Of a stretch of DNA of 35,916 nt, positions 8,339 through 14,994 are shown one piece after another (position 1 is the first letter of the stretch; each line of letters starts with the position of its first letter). The notes below the pieces were generated by a model that saw nothing but the letters and a program-made list of their open reading frames with translations, ran no database searches and was not told the DNA's origin. Both the position numbers and the translations under genes were made by a program. The stretch is from Pseudomonadota bacterium (lineage in GTDB: Bacteria > Bdellovibrionota > Oligoflexia > Oligoflexales > Oligoflexaceae), in contig JAKQGS010000346.1 in the NCBI GenBank assembly GCA_029556045.1, forward strand, positions 1-35,916, in the 5' to 3' direction.

Positions 8339-8776
8339 CTATGCACTAACGGCTATTCTTTCCACTTCCTTCACCTCCAAATAAAAATTCACACCCGTGT
8401 ACGTCCGATCGCCGTACATCATCGTTGCCGGGCCTTCATAGAAGTTCCCGTTCGGATCAGGGATCATCTGCGCCACCGTCCTGCCCAGCGTGATGTGCTG
8501 GGCCAGCTTGTTCCGCACCGCAGCGATCAGCGGCACCGCCTGGCCAACCCCCTCCGGCAGCAGCGCCACGCTGACGAACAGGCTCAACTGCACCCGGTGA
8601 AAAGCCACCGCCGGGCTGCCCATGCCGTAGGACTGCGATCCGCTTACCGGGAACCAGATCAGCGTCGGGCTGGCCACGATCTGCCCGGGCAGGTCATCAT
8701 AAGCCCGCACCTCCGTGATTCCGCTGATCTCACTCAGCACCCCGGTCAATTCATCCTTCCAGTTTTCAATCGTCAT
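8339..8776 (-). CDS. Probable tail terminator / minor tail protein (gpU-like position)
   Basis: A 145-aa protein between the gp10-like adaptor and the tail tube. That slot normally encodes the tail terminator, which caps the tube and joins it to the head. The sequence alternates short helices (ENWKDELTGVLSEISGITEV) with beta strands (RVQLSLFVSVALLPEG, YTGVNFYLEVKEVERI), compatible with the family's alpha/beta fold. No diagnostic motif is known to me, so the call rests on gene order and size. Confidence 0.6.
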   Translation of the reverse strand: MTIENWKDELTGVLSEISGITEVRAYDDLPGQIVASPTLIWFPVSGSQSYGMGSPAVAFHRVQLSLFVSVALLPEGVGQAVPLIAAVRNKLAQHITLGRTVAQMIPDPNGNFYEGPATMMYGDRTYTGVNFYLEVKEVERIAVSA

Positions 8777-8790
8777 AATGCCTCTTTTTT

Positions 8791-8828
8791 CTCCTCCCCC
8801 TCTTTAGGGGGGAGGTCGGGAGGGGGGT
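8791..8828. repeat. TTTAGGGG-type interspersed palindrome, copy 2
   Basis: CTCCTCCCCC and GGGGGGAGG arms around TTTA, then GGGAGGGGGG. It sits in the short gap upstream of the tail-terminator candidate's ATG, so it is probably transcribed in the late mRNA. Confidence 0.8.
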
Positions 8829-8829
8829 C

Positions 8830-9324
8830 TTACTCCGTCAGCTTCTCCACAATCCTCTCAACCGCCCGCTCAAACTCAGCCTTGATCTTCGGCTCCGCCT
8901 CACTCAGCCCATCCCGCATGTAATGATGTCCCTTCAACCCGCGCCGTGAGATCGCCCTTGCAATCAAAAACGTAGCCCGCTCGGCCTCCACCCCCTTCAA
9001 CCCCAGCTTGCGCACCACCCAGAAATGCAGGTTGGCCATATTCGGCCAGTGGGGGTCCGCACCCTCTTCCATCACCCGGGCATAGGGCACATACGCGCCC
9101 ACCACGCCTTCCACCTGGGTCACCACCCCGCCGCCCTGCACCTTGCCCGTGATGCTCGCCCGCAGCCTGCCCAGGTTCACCGGCGCCTTCTCCCGAGCCA
9201 GCTTGGCCACTGTCTCCACCGAAATGCCCATCGCCGCCCGGAACTCATCCACCGCGATCTCGTCAAACTGCCCGAAGCGGTCCATCAGTTCCTGCAAGCC
9301 CTTAATCTCGATCGAAACGTCCAT
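8830..9324 (-). CDS. HK97 gp10-like head-tail adaptor / tail completion protein
   Basis: A 164-aa protein of the HK97 gp10-like family. It opens with a helical segment (IEIKGLQELMDRFGQFDEIA), followed by AREKAPVNLGRLRASITG, the family's hallmark 'AP...G.LR.SI' signature, then a VEGVVGAYVPYARVMEEGAD strand region and a C-terminal helix. Members join the connector to the tail. It lies between the gp6-like connector and the tail terminator candidate, as in HK97 and many siphophages. GGAAG is upstream of the ATG. Confidence 0.85.
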   Translation of the reverse strand: MDVSIEIKGLQELMDRFGQFDEIAVDEFRAAMGISVETVAKLAREKAPVNLGRLRASITGKVQGGGVVTQVEGVVGAYVPYARVMEEGADPHWPNMANLHFWVVRKLGLKGVEAERATFLIARAISRRGLKGHHYMRDGLSEAEPKIKAEFERAVERIVEKLTE

Positions 9325-9330
9325 ACTTCC

Positions 9331-9366
9331 TCCGCCTCCCCCTTTAGGGGGAGGGTAGGGTGGGGT
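9331..9366. repeat. TTTAGGGG-type interspersed palindrome, copy 3
   Basis: GCCTCCCCC and GGGGGAGGG arms around TTTA followed by TAGGGTGGGG. It lies between the connector stop and the gp10-like start, spanning the connector's last codon. Confidence 0.8.
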
Positions 9367-10235
9367 TATCCCACACCTGTCTTTATGTACCGGCTGATCT
9401 TATCCTCCGCCTCCGGATCCCAGCGGCCCACCCACAGCATCTGCCCGCCCACCTCCAGGCCGCCGCGTGTATCCACGTAACCCTGCTGCGTCCGTGCCAG
9501 GTCCCGCACCGCACTGATCATCGCCGCCTGGCTGATGTCAAATGGCGGCATCCATAAATAAATTTCATCCGCAGGGTCATGTGCTGCCGCAACACTGCCG
9601 TTCATGGCACGCACCACGCCAACCGCATTTTCTGCCGCATCCACATCGATCACCAGCATCATCTCGCTGCCGATCTTAATCAGCCGCCCCAGCTGCAGCG
9701 CCGTGCCCATCACATACCGATTCTGTTTATCAGCCTCGCTCACCTCGATGGCTGTCGATGAAATTTCCAGTTCACTCTCCAGGGTGATCCCGCTCGGCTC
9801 CCAGCATGCAGCCCGGTCATCGGTAAAACCCCATTCACCTACAATCCGCACCGACCGCATTCCCTGCGGAAAGCCCATCCTGCTGCCATCCTGGTTCAGG
9901 ATGATCATGTTGTAGCTCCACGGGCTGTTAAAGTTCTCAGAAACGGCACCATAATAATCATCTGCGGCCAGGGTGGTGTAAGTCCTTCCGCCATCGGTGC
10001 TCACCGCCACGGCATTTATTGAGATCAGGTCGTCAATCCACAGCACCCCGTTGCCAGAACCTGCATAATAGCGCGTCTCCATCCGTGGGTAAAAATGACG
10101 CTTGCAGCGGCGGTCAATCGCCCGGCTCACGCTCGCGCAGCGCCGGTATAGCGGGTCGTCATACTTCGTTGTCGTCGACCGGATCAAATCCGGTGCAGCA
10201 GATTTAATTTCAGCAGGTGTGATGTAAAGGTTCAT
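9366..10235 (-). CDS. Head-tail connector protein (gp6-like), extended
   Basis: A 289-aa protein in the connector position. The first 50 residues (ITPAEIKSAAPDLIRSTTT, then YRRCASVSRAIDRRCKRHF) are the helical connector signature, followed by the usual YYAGSGNGVLWIDDLISINA strand region. It is about twice as long as minimal gp6 proteins; the extra central and C-terminal part contains IASGTALQLG-like beta segments and RAMNGSVAAAHDPADEIYLW. It would form a ring on the portal. The function of the additional domain is unknown. Confidence 0.7.
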   Translation of the reverse strand: MNLYITPAEIKSAAPDLIRSTTTKYDDPLYRRCASVSRAIDRRCKRHFYPRMETRYYAGSGNGVLWIDDLISINAVAVSTDGGRTYTTLAADDYYGAVSENFNSPWSYNMIILNQDGSRMGFPQGMRSVRIVGEWGFTDDRAACWEPSGITLESELEISSTAIEVSEADKQNRYVMGTALQLGRLIKIGSEMMLVIDVDAAENAVGVVRAMNGSVAAAHDPADEIYLWMPPFDISQAAMISAVRDLARTQQGYVDTRGGLEVGGQMLWVGRWDPEAEDKISRYIKTGVG

Positions 10236-10238
10236 CGC

Positions 10239-10598
10239 TCACCTTATCCATAAATCAAATCTCGATACCCGGCGGGTCACAATCGGCGCTGGGATCACGG
10301 GTTCAATCATCAGCACCATCGGCACCGGTTCGATGATCTCCGGTTCGGGTTCGGCAAAGTATTCATCACACATCTCAGGCTGCATCCAGGGCGCTTCCTC
10401 GCAGATCTCATCACTGGCTGGCCCCCAATTCGGGTCAATCGGGTACCCGGCATCAATCGGGTAGCCTGTATCATCAAAAGCCAGCGCATCCATCGGGTTG
10501 ATCAACAACACCCCGATCACCACCGTCACCAGGATAACTGCCGCTGCCACCACACAACTGTATAAAATCGCACCAATCGTTTTCACCTCAAACCTCAC
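10239..10598 (-). CDS. Single-pass membrane protein with acidic tail, unknown
   Basis: A 119-aa protein with one strong transmembrane helix at about residues 9-33 (TIGAILYSCVVAAAVILVTV), followed by an outside-facing acidic, Pro-rich stretch with two Cys residues (EICEEAPWMQPEMCDEYF). GYPIDAGYPID is a short internal duplication. It could be a signal-anchored surface protein such as a superinfection-exclusion or spanin-type protein, but nothing proves this. The start is uncertain: the GTG at 10598 has a poorly spaced AGGA, and another GTG lies 12 nt downstream. It is inserted between head genes, not beside the lysin. Confidence 0.6.
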   Translation of the reverse strand: MRFEVKTIGAILYSCVVAAAVILVTVVIGVLLINPMDALAFDDTGYPIDAGYPIDPNWGPASDEICEEAPWMQPEMCDEYFAEPEPEIIEPVPMVLMIEPVIPAPIVTRRVSRFDLWIR

Positions 10599-10638
10599 TT
10601 CCTGCTAATCCCGTCATTATCAGATTTCATATACAGCT

Positions 10639-10905
10639 TCATCTATCTTCCTCAGTGCTAGCTTTTAGTTTTGTGGTTGATGGTCCTGGCTTCTTCCTGG
10701 TTGTCGTTTTTGGCTTCGGCGTGTCTTCAACTTCCTGGTAGGGCATCTCTATAACTTCAACCAGTCCTGCTCCAGCGTAATGTTCTGCGCGCACATCATC
10801 CCAGCCCACAACAATATCCCCCGGGTGATAATCTCGTCCGGTTCTGGCATCCATAAATGAGGTCACTGCCCTCACCACACTTTCAGCTTTCTTTTTTGTT
10901 GCCAT
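10639..10905 (-). CDS. Small head-region protein, unknown function
   Basis: An 88-aa protein with a compact first 55 residues (AVTSFMDARTGRDYHPGDIV, VGWDDVRAEHYAGAGLVEVI) resembling the short beta-barrel proteins often encoded beside capsid genes. The tail (PKPKTTTRKKPGPSTTKL) is basic, Pro/Thr/Lys-rich and probably disordered. GGAAGG precedes the ATG. Function unknown; a minor head or scaffold-associated role is possible from position. Confidence 0.7.
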   Translation of the reverse strand: MATKKKAESVVRAVTSFMDARTGRDYHPGDIVVGWDDVRAEHYAGAGLVEVIEMPYQEVEDTPKPKTTTRKKPGPSTTKLKASTEEDR

Positions 10906-10928
10906 TTTCTGTACCTTCCTAATACCTG

Positions 10929-11753
10929 TTACCTAATTCCTTCTTCCATATTCCTCACCGTTAATATTTCTTTTTGGCCGCCCAGTTCACCCAGCGTTAC
11001 TTCCATGCTTTCACCATGCCGCACCACTCGTATAGGCAATTTCCCATTCACTGGGTCTGGTAGCGCCTCCACTCGGTATAAATCATCCTTTTCCGGGTCA
11101 GGCCAGATCACTTGCGGCCATGGTTCATAGGTCTGATGGCCGCACACCACGCCCAGGTCACACCGCTGGGTGAAACCCAGCCGTTGCGCATCCAATGCCA
11201 GCATCCAATCACTGCTCACGGCCTGGGGCGTTCCGGGCCACAAAGAGAATGTAATTAATTCCAGCACATGTCTTTTGATCAAAGTACATCCCTGGCCCAC
11301 ACCGGCCACATCCACCACCTTGCCCCAGGCAGCTCGGGCTGCGGCAGGGTCTTTGCTGATACTTTTTCCTGTCAGCCCTTTCAGATATGTATATGCGCTC
11401 CACTCCCTTCGTCCATGGCGCCAGACATACAACCCATAAGCAATGTCAGCCCCCGTTGCTGCCAGCCTGTCCACCGTGTCCGTCGGAATGATCATGTCAC
11501 ACTCAACCGTCAACAAGGCGTCAAATCCCATTCTCAACACCAAATCTCGGGCAATGTTATAGTTATGGGTCACATTTTCATACGGATATTCGTAGGGGTT
11601 ATCCCATCCCCTCAACCAGTAATCAATCCCAATCGTCTCTGATCTCAACTTAAATAAGGATTGCACAGTCCTGCCCCACAAACGCGGCATCGTCGGGCTC
11701 ATCGGGCAAAATACCAGCACATTCTTAATTGGGGCGGCCTTATCCAATCTCAT
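10929..11753 (-). CDS. Glycosyltransferase-like protein (GT-A fold)
   Basis: A 274-aa protein resembling GT2-type glycosyltransferases. The N-terminus (NVLVFCPMSPTMPRLWGRTV) opens a Rossmann-like half. HNYNIARDLVLRMGFDALLT is followed by VECDMIIP, where the ECD replaces the usual DxD metal and nucleotide-sugar motif. A later VSSDWMLALDAQRLGF fits the acceptor-side D/E-D motif. It would move a sugar onto a phage or host acceptor in the cytoplasm. The substrate cannot be told. It overlaps the upstream DUF115-like gene by 14 nt, suggesting a translationally coupled pair inserted into the head operon. Confidence 0.7.
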   Translation of the reverse strand: MRLDKAAPIKNVLVFCPMSPTMPRLWGRTVQSLFKLRSETIGIDYWLRGWDNPYEYPYENVTHNYNIARDLVLRMGFDALLTVECDMIIPTDTVDRLAATGADIAYGLYVWRHGRREWSAYTYLKGLTGKSISKDPAAARAAWGKVVDVAGVGQGCTLIKRHVLELITFSLWPGTPQAVSSDWMLALDAQRLGFTQRCDLGVVCGHQTYEPWPQVIWPDPEKDDLYRVEALPDPVNGKLPIRVVRHGESMEVTLGELGGQKEILTVRNMEEGIR

Positions 11754-12390
11754 GTCCTTCCATTTTTAACCCAACAAACGGGTTTAAACTGTATACCCGG
11801 CATCCAAACACCTCGATTAGCTTATTTCGCACAGACATTGTTTGCGGTAGGATCTCTCCCAGCCACAAGCGGTAATCTTTTCCTCGTCGGGCATTATCAA
11901 CCATCTCCTCGTCCTGGGTCATATACGCACCCATTCGAGTCCGTCCGTCCAGAGTGCCGCAGTCATGGCCGCAAAGAATGATGTTCGCTGCGCCCATCAC
12001 GGCAGCCACGTGCATCGCACTCGTGATCGTGCTGTAACTCACTACAATCTTTCTGCTTCCCTGCTCGATCACGCTCAGATCGATGTTTGTTAATCCGTTA
12101 TTCGCATGGTCAAATACATAATCCGGTGGTGGGTTCAACCCCATGCGGAAAGTTGCACAGTTATAGCGGCTTGCTATCAAAGGGATGCCAGTCTGGTCTG
12201 CTTCATCAAACATCGCGGTCTCTTTGCGCAACAGGTAGTCCGTCCTGAAGCGCCGAAATACCTGGTTCACCCCGATCGTGATCTTATTCTCAAAAAATGT
12301 CGGATCCACATAATCCATTGTGGGGCCAGCTGCCACGATCCATATGTCCGCACCGCGATATTTCCCAGCCAATTCATAGACGTTTTTCAT
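11740..12390 (-). CDS. DUF115/MptE-like protein
   Basis: A 216-aa protein. IWIVAAGPTMDYVDPTFFEN carries the glycine/proline nucleotide-binding loop typical of DUF115 (MptE-like) proteins, which are found with sugar-transfer and flagellin-modification genes. SYSTITSAMHVAAVMGAANI, followed by ILCGHDCG, is the second conserved block (G-x-D-x-x). It overlaps the glycosyltransferase-like gene and probably works with it. The reaction is unknown; a sialic-acid or nucleotide-sugar role is only an analogy. The SD GGTGG is about 10 nt from the ATG. Confidence 0.65.
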   Translation of the reverse strand: MKNVYELAGKYRGADIWIVAAGPTMDYVDPTFFENKITIGVNQVFRRFRTDYLLRKETAMFDEADQTGIPLIASRYNCATFRMGLNPPPDYVFDHANNGLTNIDLSVIEQGSRKIVVSYSTITSAMHVAAVMGAANIILCGHDCGTLDGRTRMGAYMTQDEEMVDNARRGKDYRLWLGEILPQTMSVRNKLIEVFGCRVYSLNPFVGLKMEGHEIG

Positions 12391-12459
12391 ACGTTTGTCA
12401 CCACCTGGGCGGCTAAGAGGTCATGCCGCCCAGGTTCATAAAGATTCTAAAAGATCGGC

Positions 12460-12900
12460 CTAATAGACGATCTCATCAACCGTTGACACATCGAAATTGC
12501 TGGCGGGCATATAGCGTGGGTCTGCACCCAGCACCAGCACGCATGAATCAACTGCATCCACACTGATCGTCATCAGACCGCGTACAAAGCGATAGCCATC
12601 ACTCAGCTCGGACGCCTTCACCACCACGATCACCTGCTTATCATCGTCTGTTCCTGCGGCCGTCAGTTGGGTGATCGCCTTACCGCTCAGGTCCTGCACA
12701 CCTGCCCCGGCGGCACTCGTCGCTTCCTGCAGCTTAAAATCAACCTTGGCGCCGCTTGCAAATACGCCCACCTGCACAACAAACGCCAATTGATCAAACT
12801 GCTTCATATCGACATAACCAGTCCCCAGCGTGCCTGTCCCATGGGCACCGGGGTCAATAGCACCCAGAACCGCCACTTTTTCAGTAAATATTGTTGCCAT
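12460..12900 (-). CDS. Putative capsid decoration / head protein
   Basis: A 146-aa protein directly after the major capsid gene, the usual position of a decoration protein. The whole sequence is a beta-rich, single-domain pattern: KQFDQLAFVVQVGVFASGAK, VDFKLQEATSAAGAG, VIVVVKASELSDGYRFVRGL, DSCVLVLGADPRYMP. Such beta-sandwich proteins commonly sit on HK97-type capsids. GAGG precedes the ATG. No direct motif proves capsid binding. Confidence 0.6.
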   Translation of the reverse strand: MATIFTEKVAVLGAIDPGAHGTGTLGTGYVDMKQFDQLAFVVQVGVFASGAKVDFKLQEATSAAGAGVQDLSGKAITQLTAAGTDDDKQVIVVVKASELSDGYRFVRGLMTISVDAVDSCVLVLGADPRYMPASNFDVSTVDEIVY

Positions 12901-12928
12901 TTCAAAACCTCACTTTTTCTAATTCATT

Positions 12929-12965
12929 CCCCCCTCCCCCTAAAAGGGGAGGGTAGGAAGGGGGT
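12929..12965. repeat. TTTAGGGG-type interspersed palindrome, copy 4
   Basis: Arms CCCCTCCCC and GGGGAGGG around TAAAA, followed by TAGGAAGGGGG. It lies between the capsid gene stop and the decoration gene start. Confidence 0.75.
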
Positions 12966-12966
12966 G

Positions 12967-14244
12967 TTAGCTCAACACCACGAAGGGGCTTACCTCGGTG
13001 GCACCATCAGCTAATTTAATTTTGCTATCCAGCCAGGGTTGGCCGTCGATCGCTTCAACTGCCCGGAACACTGTCTGGTTCGTCCGGAACTTGTGCTCAC
13101 GGCTGATGTCCATTGTCACCGCCTGTCGATCACCCCACAGGTACCAGCTGTAATCGATCAGACACACATCACCTTTAGTGCCCAGCACCGGCAGTTTTTC
13201 GGTAAAGATGATTGGCCATCCCAGTAATGTCGTGGCGGGGCCTGCTGCCGCATTCGGCTGCCAGATCTGACCCGAAGCGCCATCGATCATTTGGAACAAC
13301 TGCGGCATCACAGTCTGGCTCATCAGCCAGATGGGTGAACCGCTCAAAATAACCTTGCTCGCCATCGACACCGCATCCACAAATTTGAATTTAGATGCTG
13401 TGTTCCGGCTTACAGTGGCTGTTGCAGGAGCGTTCAAAATACCCAACGGACGACCCCCACCCGTTCCGTTCAGCGAGTCATAGTCCTCTTGCCAGCCCAA
13501 CGCACCGCCAAAGCTGCCCGGACCAGCCAGGAAAGCCTCAACCGAAATCGCTGAATCCCGCAACAGACCGTTGGGGATCTCAGTATAGCCAGCCAGTTCC
13601 TTGGCCTTCAGCTCAATCATCTTAAAAGATGGTTCGCTGGCCGTAATGTCGACATTTTCTTCGGTGTAGTATGTGCGCACCCCACCAAAGAACCCGCTCA
13701 CCCCGGCTTGGGCCAGTGAGTAATCCACTGCTGGGAAGGGCACCGAACGCGATCCCATCGGGACGATCCGTGCACGCGGGCGCATGAAGCTCGCCTCTGC
13801 CCGTGTTTGCAACAGGTTGCCAAGTGGCGCTTCAGGGATCAAAAACCCGCCGTCCACGCCGATCTCTCCCGCCATAGCCTTAGTGACCAGCAATTTCTCC
13901 AGTCGTGGGTCATGGGCGTGCTTGGTGTACCAGTCGTTCATCGCCTTCACATAATCGGAAAAGCGCTCAAACCCGGCTTCCTCGGTCTTCCTTCGCAAAC
14001 TTTCCTTCTCAGCCGCCAGCTGTGCTTTGGCCATCCGTTCCGCAGTTTCCTGCTCGAGCTGCATCAGCTTCTCGGCCCGTTCGGCCTCTTTTTGGATTTG
14101 TTCGGCCTGCTGCAGGTAAGCGTTCACCTGCTCCTGTTGAGTGTCGGTCATCTCACTGGCCATCAGCTCCTTGGCCCGAGCTAAAATCTGTGACGCCTCG
14201 CGGTACTTCTCGTCCAGTGTTTTTCGATCAAAAGCATTATTCAT
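12967..14244 (-). CDS. Major capsid protein, HK97 fold
   Basis: A 425-aa protein. Residues 1-95 are a charged coiled coil (QEQVNAYLQQAEQIQKEAER) that acts as the scaffolding delta domain. The shell domain follows: GEIGVDGGFLIPEAPLGNLL is the HK97 start signature, then PFPAVDYSLAQAGVSGFFGG, ELAGYTEIPNGLLRDSAISV and NGTGGGRPLGILNAPATATV, all conserved family blocks. It assembles the icosahedral head; the delta domain is normally removed by the adjacent protease. It starts in a 4-nt overlap with the protease gene and has a strong GGAGG. Confidence 0.95.
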   Translation of the reverse strand: MNNAFDRKTLDEKYREASQILARAKELMASEMTDTQQEQVNAYLQQAEQIQKEAERAEKLMQLEQETAERMAKAQLAAEKESLRRKTEEAGFERFSDYVKAMNDWYTKHAHDPRLEKLLVTKAMAGEIGVDGGFLIPEAPLGNLLQTRAEASFMRPRARIVPMGSRSVPFPAVDYSLAQAGVSGFFGGVRTYYTEENVDITASEPSFKMIELKAKELAGYTEIPNGLLRDSAISVEAFLAGPGSFGGALGWQEDYDSLNGTGGGRPLGILNAPATATVSRNTASKFKFVDAVSMASKVILSGSPIWLMSQTVMPQLFQMIDGASGQIWQPNAAAGPATTLLGWPIIFTEKLPVLGTKGDVCLIDYSWYLWGDRQAVTMDISREHKFRTNQTVFRAVEAIDGQPWLDSKIKLADGATEVSPFVVLS

Positions 14245-14957
14245 TTCAACCTCCGTAGTCTGGCCATCGCCAGATCAATTTCTAATTGTTTAAGTTTCAT
14301 CGCCATCTCCCTGGTTGGTGTGAGTGCATCTTCATGCGGCTCGGCACCACCATCCGAGTTAGTTTCATCATCATCTTCTTCTTTACTATCAGCTATCAGC
14401 TTTGAGCTATCCGCTTTAACCGCCGTCGTCACCGTCGCCGGGTTCATCCCCCACGTCACCGGCGAATACTCCCACAGCTTCAGCTCCTTCAAAATCCGAT
14501 AAGTATCCTCTTCCTCGCTCTTCAGGTACTCAAACTGCAGCGTATCAAACCCGATCGACCATTCATCCATCGCACCGGCCTTATACAGCGCATACGTTTC
14601 TCTGCCCTGCTGCACATCCATCACAAACTGCGTCCGGGCAAAAAGCCCGCCCGTGGCCTCCGGATACAGCGCCAGCAGCTCAGGTGGCAGCATATCGCGG
14701 GTGTGCTCCACCAGCGTCAGCGGGGTCCCGATAACCCGGTCCCACTTGTGTTGGTGCAAAACCCGGATCTTACGTGCTCCCTGCGGGCCGCGCTCCTGGA
14801 TCGTCTTCGCAAACGCCCCCATCTGGATCACATCCGGTGGGCTGTCCAGGTCTTTGATCCCCATCAGGCTCACATACGCCTCCACGATCCCCGTCTCAGC
14901 ATCCATGCTCTTTGTAAAGCTCGGAAATATTTTTGTCGTCATCTGTTTGTTATCCAT
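14241..14957 (-). CDS. HK97-type prohead protease (S78/U35)
   Basis: A 238-aa predicted serine protease that matures the prohead. VLHQHKWDRVIG contains the catalytic His block, and AMDEWSIGFDTLQFEY contains the catalytic Ser. Residues 20-40 carry the family's ETGIVEAYVSLMG strand. The ATG at 14957 with GGAGGGATT upstream is preferred: upstream codons read an interspersed repeat (RADTEVCPYGG). Residues ~180-200 (SSKLIADSKEEDDDE) come from an in-frame TCAGCTTTCAGCTAT-type repeat in the disordered acidic tail. Its stop overlaps the capsid start (ATGA). Confidence 0.9.
   Translation of the reverse strand: MDNKQMTTKIFPSFTKSMDAETGIVEAYVSLMGIKDLDSPPDVIQMGAFAKTIQERGPQGARKIRVLHQHKWDRVIGTPLTLVEHTRDMLPPELLALYPEATGGLFARTQFVMDVQQGRETYALYKAGAMDEWSIGFDTLQFEYLKSEEEDTYRILKELKLWEYSPVTWGMNPATVTTAVKADSSKLIADSKEEDDDETNSDGGAEPHEDALTPTREMAMKLKQLEIDLAMARLRRLK
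14385..14416. repeat. TCAGCTATCAGCTTTGAGC-type simple repeat inside the protease gene
   Basis: ACTATCAGCTATCAGCTTTG and continuation, read in frame as the Ser/Lys/Ala/Asp-rich linker of the prohead protease. Similar motifs are at 8045-8068, 19084-19113 and 24345-24371. Confidence 0.7.
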
Positions 14958-14994
14958 AATCCCTCCGTAGGGGCAGACCTCCGTGTCTGCCCTT

